This document shows, piece by piece, positions 1 through 6,641 of a stretch of DNA of 23,520 bases. A program made the position numbers and the translations under genes. The DNA lies in the IMG/VR virus record IMGVR_UViG_3300037963_001117, positions 1 through 23,520 of that record, one strand, 5' to 3'. The notes under the pieces were generated by a model. The model was given only the letters and a program-made list of their open reading frames with translations, was not told where the DNA came from and did no database searches. Source of the DNA: a virus. Positions within the stretch are counted from its first letter, which is position 1. Every line of letters begins with the position of its first letter.

Positions 1-197
1 AATTCGTCATTACTCAGACCAACACGATATGAGAAACGTGCCACCTCAAGGAAGGCACGTTGGAGAGTCTTAAATGGGCGCAGTGCCGAGTTACCTCGGT
101 TGTCAAATGCATCCGATGCATCAAAATCGTCGGGGTTGACGTAGATAATACGTCCCGTCCTCGACGTGATGATATTCTTAAGACGAGTAAGTGCCAT
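1..197 (-). CDS. Virion structural protein, N-terminal fragment
   Basis: This is the first 65 codons of a gene whose 3' end lies beyond the left window edge. It begins MALTRLKNIITSRTGRIIYV and continues with a D/F-rich stretch (YVNPDDFDASDAFDNRG) and LRPFKTLQRAFLEVARFSYR. This opening is familiar to me from large structural proteins of T4-like cyanophages, which carry fibre or beta-helix domains; that is recollection, not a search result. The ATG at 197 is preceded by a purine-rich AAGAAGGA about 10 nt upstream. A late promoter motif lies at 222-229. It is the last visible member of a leftward series of fibre-like genes. The function beyond 'structural' cannot be read from this fragment. Confidence 0.7.
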   Translation of the reverse strand, partial: MALTRLKNIITSRTGRIIYVNPDDFDASDAFDNRGNSALRPFKTLQRAFLEVARFSYRVGLSNDE

Positions 198-221
198 TCT
201 TCAGGAATCCTTCTTCGGTAG

Positions 222-229
222 TATTTATG
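222..229 (-). promoter_or_regulatory. T4-type late promoter CATAAATA
   Basis: CATAAATA on the minus strand matches the NATAAATA late-promoter core of T4-like cyanophages (the single -10-like element read by the gp55-type sigma). It sits in the 37-bp gap between two structural genes, about 25 nt before the start codon at 197. The intergenic position and orientation support it. Confidence 0.7.
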
Positions 230-234
230 GGCGA

Positions 235-2466
235 TTAGGGAGCAGCACCGCCACCACCTGAGGTTGAAATCTTAGTCATGTTGACAACAGGAAGGTCACC
301 AGAAGGAGACTCAAATCCGTTAACAACATAACTCAAATCTCCCGCAGATGAGTAAACGAGCAAGTTTTGACCAGGACCCACAACAATACCAGAGTTTTTC
401 TCAGTATCATTTGCAGCAATAGCATTACCGTAGTAGAGATAATCTTCTGCGCTGTAAAGACCTGTCTGACCTGTTTGCTCAGCAGATGAAATAGTTGCGA
501 CATCAAATGTCAGAGCAGCGCCGCCACCGTTGCCCAGTTGTGCGTCATTGATCTGAATTGTTTCAGCAGCAGCGAAGTCTTCGCCACCATCAACGATAGT
601 AATAGTTGCAGCGCCAGATCCATCAACAACAACAGTGAATCTTGCCTTTGCGATAGCACCAGATGCACCTGTAGCATCAGCAGTCAGGTTTGCATATGTG
701 CCAGCAGCACGAGATCCATCAGCAGCACCAACGTTGTTGATAGTCAGAATCTTACCTGACACTGCCTTAGTCATGGTGCGAGTGCCATTATTAAGTGTAG
801 GAGTGTCATAGAATTCTGTATTGTCTGCAAATGCAGCAGATCCTTCACCCAAAGCAACTTTAAGATGTGCTTTTGCAGGATCCCAATCCATGACGTATCC
901 ATAAGGACCAACTGTAATGCCATTTTGCAGCACAGTTTGGGTCACGTTATTGACAGTGAAGGTGTCACCTGCAACGAGAGCCTCACCACCAACATCGTAG
1001 ATATAGATTTCACTATACACTGGATCAGTTTGAATACTAATAGCAAAACCAATACCAGTTGTTGGAGTTGGGGGATTACCACTCGTGCCATCCGCGTATG
1101 CAAACAACGAGATTGAGGTGTTTTCATCAACAACAATCGAAGTATATGAACCAGCAGTGCCTGCTGTGCCAACTTTACTCACACCCTGAGTGTATTCAGT
1201 ACCTGTGCCACTATCTCCATTAGGACCTTCAGTATCATCGTTAGATAGTTTCAGAGGATAACCAGTATTGGTTGCATCTGACAGATCAAATTTATATGTC
1301 AAGTCAATGTTAAGATTGACCAGACCAAGGTAAACATGGTCTGTAGCACTGGGTCCAGTGGTAGTTACAACATACTTATCTTCAATAACAGCATCGTTAC
1401 TACCAAGGAAATTCAAGACTGCTGATGCGTTAGATGTGCCACCAGTAACTGTCTCACCTTCACTAAAGTAGTTAGCGAGATATACACCGTTATCAGTCAG
1501 CAATGTGACGTTTACACCATCATTGTGGTCAACATCAGAAGTGCCATAAGCACCACGACTCAGAGTAAGATCATTACCATTAACTGCCCCGATTGTAGCG
1601 AGCTCGTTATCAATAATGACAACACCGCCAGACACAAATCCAGTAGAGTCAGTAACAGTGAGGGTTACATCCCCAGCAGCATAAGTTGCACCTTCGTTAA
1701 TAGTTGTAACTGTAGAAGATGCAGACCATGCGTTAGTAGCAATACCAGCAGGAACTGTGCGAGCAGTTGTGCCCAGTGCAGAGCGACTAACTGTAACTAC
1801 GTTAGTTGTGGTGTTAATACCAGATGCATCGATAGTGACAACTTCAGTATCTGCACCATCCGCTTGACCTAGGGTTATATACATCCCATCAGCAAGACCC
1901 GTTGTGCGGGAGAATGCCATGCTAGTGACACCTGTGCCATATGGAGTATATTGCAGGATGGCATTTGTAGCAGCACCACCGCGATAGATAGCAGTAAATC
2001 CAGATGTCGATCCAGTAAGTGTTTCACCACCCAGCAATTCACCTGCAAGAGAGTCTGCCTGGAGAGCAGTGTTGGAGACTGGTCTTACTTGTGTATAGTA
2101 AGTAACCGTGCCAGTTGCCTTGTAGATGTCAAGGATCTTACCAGTAGCAGCGTTGGTAGTTGTAAATTCTGTGCCAGGAATTGCATCACCAAAGGAAAAC
2201 CCAGGATTCAACGTAAGCTTATAAGCACTAATTGGATTACCTTTAGCAAACTTATAAGTAGATGCCGATCCGCCATTTTCGGATTCGGGTCCGTCGAGAT
2301 GCAGCACCTGATCATAGTCTCTCAGTGCCATCCGATAAGATGCGCCGCTACCAGACTGGTTACACACATTAACAACTGTGCTGCCAGTTACAGTAGTCGG
2401 ACACCTATAAAGTACCGTATTTGTCGTTGCTCCTGGTTTAGAAGCTGCGAGTCTTCCTGCTGTCAT
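235..2466 (-). CDS. Fibre-like virion structural protein (743 aa)
   Basis: A long, low-complexity, Gly/Thr/Ala/Asn-rich protein with very few charged clusters, typical of beta-rich phage fibre or baseplate-attached proteins. Degenerate modules of the type GE-T-L/V-TG-TS-A/G recur (around residues 140-160 and 340-355, in segments such as GGETLTGSTSGFTAIY and SEGETVTGGTSNASAVL). These resemble repeats in cyanophage tail-fibre proteins. The C-terminus is Gly-rich (ISTSGGGGAAP). The start at 2466 is an ATG with no clear Shine-Dalgarno, 7 nt after the previous gene's stop, so expression is probably coupled. No enzymatic motif was seen. A structural role is inferred from composition and neighbours; the exact location on the virion is unknown. 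Confidence 0.7.
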   Translation of the reverse strand: MTAGRLAASKPGATTNTVLYRCPTTVTGSTVVNVCNQSGSGASYRMALRDYDQVLHLDGPESENGGSASTYKFAKGNPISAYKLTLNPGFSFGDAIPGTEFTTTNAATGKILDIYKATGTVTYYTQVRPVSNTALQADSLAGELLGGETLTGSTSGFTAIYRGGAATNAILQYTPYGTGVTSMAFSRTTGLADGMYITLGQADGADTEVVTIDASGINTTTNVVTVSRSALGTTARTVPAGIATNAWSASSTVTTINEGATYAAGDVTLTVTDSTGFVSGGVVIIDNELATIGAVNGNDLTLSRGAYGTSDVDHNDGVNVTLLTDNGVYLANYFSEGETVTGGTSNASAVLNFLGSNDAVIEDKYVVTTTGPSATDHVYLGLVNLNIDLTYKFDLSDATNTGYPLKLSNDDTEGPNGDSGTGTEYTQGVSKVGTAGTAGSYTSIVVDENTSISLFAYADGTSGNPPTPTTGIGFAISIQTDPVYSEIYIYDVGGEALVAGDTFTVNNVTQTVLQNGITVGPYGYVMDWDPAKAHLKVALGEGSAAFADNTEFYDTPTLNNGTRTMTKAVSGKILTINNVGAADGSRAAGTYANLTADATGASGAIAKARFTVVVDGSGAATITIVDGGEDFAAAETIQINDAQLGNGGGAALTFDVATISSAEQTGQTGLYSAEDYLYYGNAIAANDTEKNSGIVVGPGQNLLVYSSAGDLSYVVNGFESPSGDLPVVNMTKISTSGGGGAAP

Positions 2467-2473
2467 TTGTTAA

Positions 2474-3811
2474 TTACCAACCTGCTTGGAAAAAGGATTG
2501 TAGTCTTAGTTGTCCACCCAACACAGGAGCGGAGAGTGCGCCACCGAAAGTAATTGCCACTTCACTAATGTTATTAGTAGACAGCAACGTTGCGTCAGCG
2601 TCGGGGAATTGAATGGTGCGAGCACCAGTCAAGTTGGTAGCATCAATGGTGATGATACCGTTAACGTCGTCTGGGTTATTTATCTTCGCCAGCTCTAGCG
2701 TTTTATTGTAGAGAGTCTGTGTTTTTCTCTCAGAGACCAGCATGTTAGATGCCAATCCATTATTCAAAGGTGCTGATGGGTCATCATCAGGGAAACTAAA
2801 CACATAAGTTTGGTTGTCCTCAATGTTGCTGAGATCCAACTGGATCTTTCTGGTTTCATCACCAACGTCAGCAAAAATTGCGCCTTTGTAAATCTTGTTT
2901 GTAAGTGTCTGAGAAGATGCTTCACCAACCACCTTGATATTCATATCAGGGAAAGTAACCGTACGGTTATTGGTCAGCAGTGAAGAATCAAAGATCACAT
3001 ACCTTGTGGGATCATTCTCCTCGTCCGTTGAAGGCGTGTTGGAGAATGTGGGGTTAACCATATTCTTGTTGAAGACATTCTGCTCTGAGATGTCATCCAA
3101 CAATGTAGACTGAGTGTTAGCAGCACCAAAGTCAGGCAGTTTATAAGTGTGTTGACCAGGACTCTCCCAAGCATCACACTCAAACTTTGCGATCTTGTCA
3201 GTTGCAGTAGATCCAGTAATCTGGAGCTCAGCATCCTTGATGATGATCGTCTTATTCGTGATAGTCTGGAATGTGTCATTAGCGACAATAGTTGTGCTAG
3301 TGTTTGTGCCTACATTAGGTAGATCAAAACGACGTGTGCCAGACTGTGTAGAGATTGTATCAACGTTGAATTGCACTCTCTTTGCAGGGTTTTGATCACC
3401 TTGCAAGAAGAATTGTGCGTCGGTCTGGATAATAGGACCATTAACTGTGAAGAAACCACTACCCTGTGGTGTCATCTCCATGCTGGAAGTTGCAGATGCA
3501 CTGTCAACAGCACGAATGACTAGAGTAGAAGATCCGTCAGTATTCTCTCTTCTAGTATTATAAAGAGATGCTGATCCGAATGCAAGACCAATTTCATTGA
3601 TGGCAGATTGATAGATCCCGCTGTCTCGGTCCAAATCAAAAGCCAATCCTGGCGCTGATGCGCTACCTGCGCTCACACCACGAAATAATTGATTGACCTT
3701 TGCCTTACGGTTAGGAATCAGAGGGTCAGAGATAACGATAGGCAGGATTGCTTCGCCAGTAACGAGCGCATCTGCAATCGTATCTAATTGGGATATACGT
3801 TTAGTTGCCAC
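2474..3811 (-). CDS. Fibre-like virion structural protein with internal repeats (445 aa)
   Basis: The protein begins MATKRISQLDTIADALVTGE. The N-terminal region contains SAPGLAFDLDRDSGIYQ, a phrase common in cyanophage fibre proteins. From about residue 150 it is built of imperfect repeats in which a T-L/I-TNK-T/I element is followed by a beta-rich segment ending R-T-V/I-x-FPD (FQTITNKTI, SQTLTNKIY, QTLYNKTLE; RTVTFPDMN, RTIQFPDAD). This repeat style is typical of phage fibre shafts. The start codon is GTG (3809-3811), the only clear non-ATG start among the larger genes here. A perfect late promoter lies 28 nt upstream. A structural role as fibre or baseplate-attached protein is inferred from the repeats; the receptor-binding part, if any, cannot be placed. 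Confidence 0.7.
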   Translation of the reverse strand: MATKRISQLDTIADALVTGEAILPIVISDPLIPNRKAKVNQLFRGVSAGSASAPGLAFDLDRDSGIYQSAINEIGLAFGSASLYNTRRENTDGSSTLVIRAVDSASATSSMEMTPQGSGFFTVNGPIIQTDAQFFLQGDQNPAKRVQFNVDTISTQSGTRRFDLPNVGTNTSTTIVANDTFQTITNKTIIIKDAELQITGSTATDKIAKFECDAWESPGQHTYKLPDFGAANTQSTLLDDISEQNVFNKNMVNPTFSNTPSTDEENDPTRYVIFDSSLLTNNRTVTFPDMNIKVVGEASSQTLTNKIYKGAIFADVGDETRKIQLDLSNIEDNQTYVFSFPDDDPSAPLNNGLASNMLVSERKTQTLYNKTLELAKINNPDDVNGIITIDATNLTGARTIQFPDADATLLSTNNISEVAITFGGALSAPVLGGQLRLQSFFQAGW

Positions 3812-3838
3812 GAAATCTCAACACGATTTGCTACAGTT

Positions 3839-4513
3839 TTATTTATAACCATTCTCCACTAACCATTCGTTAGTCATTGGAGTTGGAGGGTAAATCTCCC
3901 ACATTTTACCAGTTGCACATGCTTCCAGTGCTGCCTGAGTCATACCCTCAGTGCGTCCTGCCCAACCTGCTTCCGCTTCCCACGGCACAGCATTGGCGGG
4001 ATAGGTGCGCTCTGCCATGACTTTCCAGATCATAGGCACATCCTCTTCAGGTTTGATGATAGCAATCATACTATTCTCAATGGTGCCTGCCATGCAATCT
4101 TGAGCAGCGTGCCATCCTTCATGACGCATAAGTTGCATCAGGACAGCAGGATCATGCATATATCTCCTATTAAGATAGAAGTTATTACTAACAGTATGAT
4201 AGACACCACGATGACCAACGGGGAAATACTTTTGATCAGCGAGATATACTTTGACACCAATCTGATGGAGTGTCATTAGCAACCTATTAAACTCTGTCGC
4301 TGCGAATGTATACCTCTCAGGGTTTTTATACTGACTAGAGATATCTAGCAGAGAGAATACCTCTTCCACATTATCTTTGCATTCACGGAGCAGCATACAA
4401 CCCATGGCATCCATGCTGTTGTATCCTTTAGTAATCTTATCCTCTCCTGCCTGCACACCACCATGTGCCAAACTAAACATCAAACCCGCCAAAATAGCAT
4501 TACGCAGTCTCAT
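3839..4513 (-). CDS. Secreted HExxH metallopeptidase-like protein (224 aa)
   Basis: The N-terminus reads as a signal peptide: basic MRLR, a hydrophobic core AILAGLMFSLA, and a likely cleavage after VQA at about residue 22. The mature part has the zinc-binding motif HEGWH at 131-135 (HExxH: two His ligands and the catalytic Glu). Acidic residues E179 and E181 in WEAEAGW, about 45 residues later, could give the third ligand of a gluzincin-like site. Three Cys (39, 45, 140) might form disulfides after export. I recognise no named family. The gene overlaps the upstream gene by 4 bp (ATGA), and its last codons contain the late promoter of the next gene. A periplasmic or envelope-acting peptidase is an inference from the signal peptide and motif. 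Confidence 0.65.
   Translation of the reverse strand: MRLRNAILAGLMFSLAHGGVQAGEDKITKGYNSMDAMGCMLLRECKDNVEEVFSLLDISSQYKNPERYTFAATEFNRLLMTLHQIGVKVYLADQKYFPVGHRGVYHTVSNNFYLNRRYMHDPAVLMQLMRHEGWHAAQDCMAGTIENSMIAIIKPEEDVPMIWKVMAERTYPANAVPWEAEAGWAGRTEGMTQAALEACATGKMWEIYPPTPMTNEWLVENGYK
3840..3847 (-). promoter_or_regulatory. T4-type late promoter TATAAATA
   Basis: This is a perfect TATAAATA on the minus strand, 28 nt before the GTG start at 3811. It lies inside the last codons (Tyr-Lys-stop) of the upstream metallopeptidase-like gene. It is the best late-promoter match among the minus-strand genes and would start the fibre-gene transcript. Confidence 0.8.
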
Positions 4514-4863
4514 AACCTAACCTGTCCTGGAGTACTAACCCTAATCAGTGTGCCTTTGTTAAAAATAAGATTCATCCTTGGAAACGGTGCATAGTGTGCA
4601 TCCCATTTGGATGGATATACTTCTATCTCTTTCGTAGCATAGTATGGTCTTACCTTACCATGCAAACCGTTGGGTACATAACCTCTAGGATCTGTTTCAG
4701 AGAAATCCTGAGTGTCACTATAATCAACTTCAAATAGATGTCCTACTGGGTCTAGAAAAAATGTATTCATCCATCCGTCAAGATCTTTAGTTTGCAGTGA
4801 TCTTTTCCAAAACCCTGCGCCAATATCATAATGACATAAGATGGTGTCGTACATACCTTCCAT
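4510..4863 (-). CDS. Conserved hypothetical protein (117 aa)
   Basis: A soluble, aromatic-rich protein of unrecognised family, starting MEGMYDTILCHYDIGAGFWK. No signal peptide, membrane segment or known catalytic motif is visible. It lies 5 nt after the stop of the cupin-like gene. GAGG sits just before the first ATG; a second in-frame ATG at codon 4 (4854) is an alternative start preceded by GGAAGG. Its 3' end overlaps the metallopeptidase-like gene by 4 bp (ATGA), so the three genes form one translational unit. The function is unknown. Confidence 0.6.
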   Translation of the reverse strand: MEGMYDTILCHYDIGAGFWKRSLQTKDLDGWMNTFFLDPVGHLFEVDYSDTQDFSETDPRGYVPNGLHGKVRPYYATKEIEVYPSKWDAHYAPFPRMNLIFNKGTLIRVSTPGQVRL

Positions 4864-4868
4864 AATCC

Positions 4869-5354
4869 TCAGGAGAAACTTAGTGTAGCTCGGGGTCCGT
4901 AAACTACAGGCTCGTGATACACATACTTAGGTATGTATAGCACATCCCCTGGGTCCATATCTACTTCACCGAGTCCATCTACACGATAACCTATTTTTCC
5001 TATAATTGGCACAATCATTACATCTACGTTATCATTGTGCCTACCAAATGTGCTGGATTCAGCACTAAAGGAAATATATTGATGAAACTCTCTCATACCA
5101 TATCTTGACCACATATAGTCAAAGAGTGGTCTCATTTGAAATGGGACGTATTCACCCTCACATATAATAGTATTCATTGCACCTTGGTGTAACACAATAC
5201 TATCTGTTTCGTTAAGAATTTCTTCAGATTTTACTTTTGGTGAAATTACCGTAAAAGTTTTATTAACTCTGTCGTATTCTAATTTGTCAAATACGTCGGT
5301 CCAAGTAATGTTATCTACTTCAACCTTTCCTTTTGACAGCGTTGCTCGATTCAT
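4869..5354 (-). CDS. Cupin/JmjC-like protein (161 aa)
   Basis: The C-terminal half has the layout of a cupin_8/JmjC-type double-stranded beta helix. A metal-site motif RHNDNVD has H106 and D108 in H-x-D spacing. A turn motif PGDVLYIPKYVYHE (135-148) follows, with H147 as the likely third ligand; PGD-x-LYIP-x4-H is typical of Fe(II)/2-oxoglutarate-type cupins. The protein is short for a full JmjC enzyme, and the N-terminal 100 residues show no recognised domain. The start overlaps the 3' end of the small gene at 5320-5442. It could be an oxygenase or a non-enzymatic binding protein; the substrate is unknown. Confidence 0.6.
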   Translation of the reverse strand: MNRATLSKGKVEVDNITWTDVFDKLEYDRVNKTFTVISPKVKSEEILNETDSIVLHQGAMNTIICEGEYVPFQMRPLFDYMWSRYGMREFHQYISFSAESSTFGRHNDNVDVMIVPIIGKIGYRVDGLGEVDMDPGDVLYIPKYVYHEPVVYGPRATLSFS

Positions 5355-5442
5355 GGAGTTTTTTCAATGCTTTAACAACTTCGGGAGTCTCTTCCCACTC
5401 CCAGGTGTTACCATTCTTGTCGATCATTTGTTTTTTGGGCAT
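5320..5442 (-). CDS. Small hypothetical protein (40 aa)
   Basis: A 40-codon reading frame beginning MPKKQMIDKNGNTWEWEETP and ending in a Lys-rich helix-forming tail. It fills the otherwise empty space between tRNA-Thr and the cupin-like gene, and runs 35 bp into the latter in another frame. The composition (charged, Trp pair, Asn-Gly turn) looks protein-like rather than random, and I recall similar tiny proteins in cyanophages. No Shine-Dalgarno is obvious. It is supported mainly by position, overlap and composition. Confidence 0.5.
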   Translation of the reverse strand: MPKKQMIDKNGNTWEWEETPEVVKALKKLHESSNAVKRKG

Positions 5443-5458
5443 GTCATAATAGCGACAA

Positions 5459-5530
5459 AGCCCCTGACAGGATTTGAACCTGCGACCTGAGCTTTACAAA
5501 AGCCCTGCTCTACCACTGAGCTACGGAGGC
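5459..5530 (-). tRNA. tRNA-Thr (UGU anticodon)
   Basis: The minus strand folds as a 72-nt cloverleaf including the discriminator. The acceptor is GCCTCCG/CAGGGGC, the D arm GCTC/GAGC, the anticodon stem GGGCT/AGCTC with loop TTTGTAA (anticodon TGT), the variable loop 5 nt, and the T arm GCAGG-TTCAAAT-CCTGT. CCA is not encoded; the discriminator is T. The acceptor has one C-A mismatch at pair 6-67 and a T-G at pair 4-69, so it is slightly degenerate but otherwise intact. It decodes ACA. Confidence 0.93.
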
Positions 5531-5588
5531 AAAAATAACCGCCGATGCGTCCATCAACGGTAGCAGTCAAGAGGGATCCCACCTCTCT

Positions 5589-5655
5589 CTCACATGGGTT
5601 GTTGCTCCGATTCTTTTTTCTCTCGGAAATGTGAGCACGGGTGTCGCCATCCCGT
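5589..5655 (-). other. Structured spacer between the two tRNA genes
   Basis: The 128 bp between the tRNAs contains no convincing reading frame but nested inverted repeats. A 7-bp stem CTCACAT/ATGTGAG (5589-5595 with 5629-5635) encloses a smaller CCGA/TCGG stem. A separate hairpin ACGGG/CCCGT (5637-5655, 9-nt loop) lies next to tRNA-Asn. No U-run follows on the minus strand, so this is not a canonical terminator. It may guide processing of the dicistronic tRNA transcript or be a decayed RNA gene; neither is shown. Confidence 0.4.
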
Positions 5656-5658
5656 CTA

Positions 5659-5730
5659 CTCCCTCTCCTGGATTCGAACCAGGGACCAAGCGATTAACAG
5701 TCGCTCGCTCTACCGCTGAGCTAAGAAGGA
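5659..5730 (-). tRNA. tRNA-Asn (GUU anticodon)
   Basis: A 72-nt cloverleaf on the minus strand. The acceptor TCCTTCT/AGAGGGA is fully paired (one T-G). The D arm is GCTC/GAGC, the anticodon stem AGCGA/TCGCT with loop CTGTTAA (anticodon GTT), and the T arm CCTGG-TTCGAAT-CCAGG. The discriminator is G, as expected for Asn. No CCA is encoded. Its 5' end overlaps the last codons of the upstream protein gene. Confidence 0.95.
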
Positions 5731-5927
5731 TTGTTTTCTTTTTTCTTTTGCTTGAAGTAGAGACTATAGTATCTTTTCTTCATTTCGTCAATAGCATCCA
5801 TATCTTCTTTGAATCCCATATATTTGAGATGTTGGTATGTACCCTCCATCTCACTAATAAGGAGAAGAATGTTTATTGCTGTGACAGGTCTACCATTAAA
5901 CTCATACTCACTCAGGGACCTCCTCAT
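5721..5927 (-). CDS. Small hypothetical protein (68 aa)
   Basis: From the ATG at 5927 the protein reads MRRSLSEYEFNGRPVTAINI followed by a predominantly helical, charged stretch ending KKKENNPS. An ATG further upstream (5954) would add nine residues; I chose 5927 because it gives a shorter overlap (20 bp) with the preceding gene. The AGGAGG seen here lies just inside the gene after this ATG, so the true start is uncertain. The stop codon TAG is formed by nucleotides 8-10 of tRNA-Asn, so the gene overlaps the tRNA by 10 nt. Family not recognised. Confidence 0.55.
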   Translation of the reverse strand: MRRSLSEYEFNGRPVTAINILLLISEMEGTYQHLKYMGFKEDMDAIDEMKKRYYSLYFKQKKKENNPS

Positions 5928-6180
5928 AATTTTCAATCCAATCACTAAGGTCAAATAGGATAGGGTGACATCCTTCCATTACGAGATAGTCAGATGCTTT
6001 GTAGAGATCCTCCATAGTATATTCTCGTGCTGTATCTGCGTCTAGTTTAACTTCTTCCATGTCCTTCATCGGAGCAGGTAACTCTTCAAATGTAAATGGT
6101 ATGCCTTGTATGAAATACATCTGGACTATACCTACGTCTTTAAGATTGTGAAACGAGTTAGTGATCCGAATCTTATTCAT
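5908..6180 (-). CDS. Hypothetical acidic protein (90 aa)
   Basis: An acidic protein starting MNKIRITNSFHNLKDVGIVQ with an Asp/Glu-rich second half (YTMEDLYKASDYL, SDWIENYEEVPE). There is no membrane segment and no motif I recognise. It starts 1 nt after the antitoxin-like gene stops, which indicates translational coupling, but it does not resemble a RelE, Doc or other known toxin. A GATAAATA motif lies 90 nt upstream inside the preceding gene. Confidence 0.6.
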   Translation of the reverse strand: MNKIRITNSFHNLKDVGIVQMYFIQGIPFTFEELPAPMKDMEEVKLDADTAREYTMEDLYKASDYLVMEGCHPILFDLSDWIENYEEVPE

Positions 6181-6181
6181 G

Positions 6182-6430
6182 TTAGAAGTTTTGCGTCATT
6201 TCTCCCAGAGACTCTGCAACGTATGCCTGCACCCCAGCGGGATCGGGCACAAATTCTTCAGGGTCTGGGATATTTATCTCAGATCCCCTGTCTTTAGTGA
6301 CGAGTGGGGTCATCATACAAACTCCATTGTCATGGATAATTTTGATGGTGTGCCCTCTCTCCACTAGAGAAAATACGAAGTCAAAGTTTTCTTGGACTTC
6401 TTGACAGGATAGCGTAATAATACTATTCAT
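6182..6430 (-). CDS. Phd/YefM antitoxin-like protein (82 aa)
   Basis: The first 45 residues follow the pattern of the Phd/YefM DNA-binding fold. A short strand (SIITLSC) is followed by a helix (QEVQENFDFVFSLVERG), a beta hairpin (HTIKIIHDNGVCMMTPL) and a polar tail. This mirrors the 'S-x-x-E-x-R-x-N-x-x-x-x-V-x-x-G-x-x-x-x-I-x-x-x-G-x-P' layout of that family. The C-terminal part is acidic and Pro-rich (PDPEEFVPDPAG), as expected for a flexible toxin-binding region. No recognisable toxin gene adjoins it, so if the assignment holds it is an orphan antitoxin or a transcriptional regulator. It overlaps the upstream gene by 4 bp. Confidence 0.5.
   Translation of the reverse strand: MNSIITLSCQEVQENFDFVFSLVERGHTIKIIHDNGVCMMTPLVTKDRGSEINIPDPEEFVPDPAGVQAYVAESLGEMTQNF
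6271..6278 (-). promoter_or_regulatory. Possible late promoter GATAAATA inside a gene
   Basis: GATAAATA matches NATAAATA and lies about 90 nt upstream of the 90-aa gene, inside the antitoxin-like gene. It has one match and no intergenic support, so it is only a candidate. Confidence 0.3.
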
Positions 6431-6618
6431 GCGAGATATGTAATAAATTCTTTAGGGACGTTTTCGTTGAATTGTGCAATGGTCTCATAGAATCCCTCAG
6501 CACCTTCAGCATCAAACTTCCAGTTGATCACCTCGTCATATCCTTCGTTATCAAGGATCTTGACTGTGCGTTGGGGGATGTTGACCCAGATGTGCTCAAG
6601 ATAGGTTTCCGTGGACAT
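6427..6618 (-). CDS. Small hypothetical protein (63 aa)
   Basis: The protein reads MSTETYLEHIWVNIPQRTVK and then an acidic second half with a possible strand-helix pattern. It is the first gene after the host-type promoter at 6642-6670 and overlaps the next gene by 4 bp (ATGA). Its start codon is partly inside a 7-bp hairpin (6617-6641). No known family is recognised. Confidence 0.6.
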   Translation of the reverse strand: MSTETYLEHIWVNIPQRTVKILDNEGYDEVINWKFDAEGAEGFYETIAQFNENVPKEFITYLA

Positions 6619-6641
6619 GGGAGCATGATGAAGACTCCCAT
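6617..6641 (-). promoter_or_regulatory. Hairpin over the start codon of the 63-aa gene
   Basis: ATGGGAG (6641-6635, read on the minus strand) pairs with CTCCCAT (6623-6617) around an 11-nt loop. The 3' arm includes the first two bases of the start codon. The 5' arm lies between the -10 element and the predicted start of transcripts from the promoter at 6642-6670. It would therefore be complete only in read-through transcripts from gp5. No U-run follows, so it does not look like an intrinsic terminator. Confidence 0.4.

Noticed and set aside
1951-2553. 200-codon plus-strand frame opposite the fibre gene
   Set aside because: Cys/Ser-rich antisense shadow of a Thr/Gly-rich gene; no sign of real coding.
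2677-2684. GATAAATA on the minus strand inside the 445-aa fibre gene
   Set aside because: It lies over 200 nt before the next start codon and within a gene; a chance match is more likely than a promoter.
3550-3585. TATAAT with a TTGCAT 17 nt upstream, inside the 445-aa gene
   Set aside because: The -35 box matches only 3/6, and no gene starts nearby.
5637-5655. ACGGG/CCCGT hairpin as a transcription terminator
   Set aside because: No U-run follows it on the minus strand, and it lies between two co-oriented tRNA genes.
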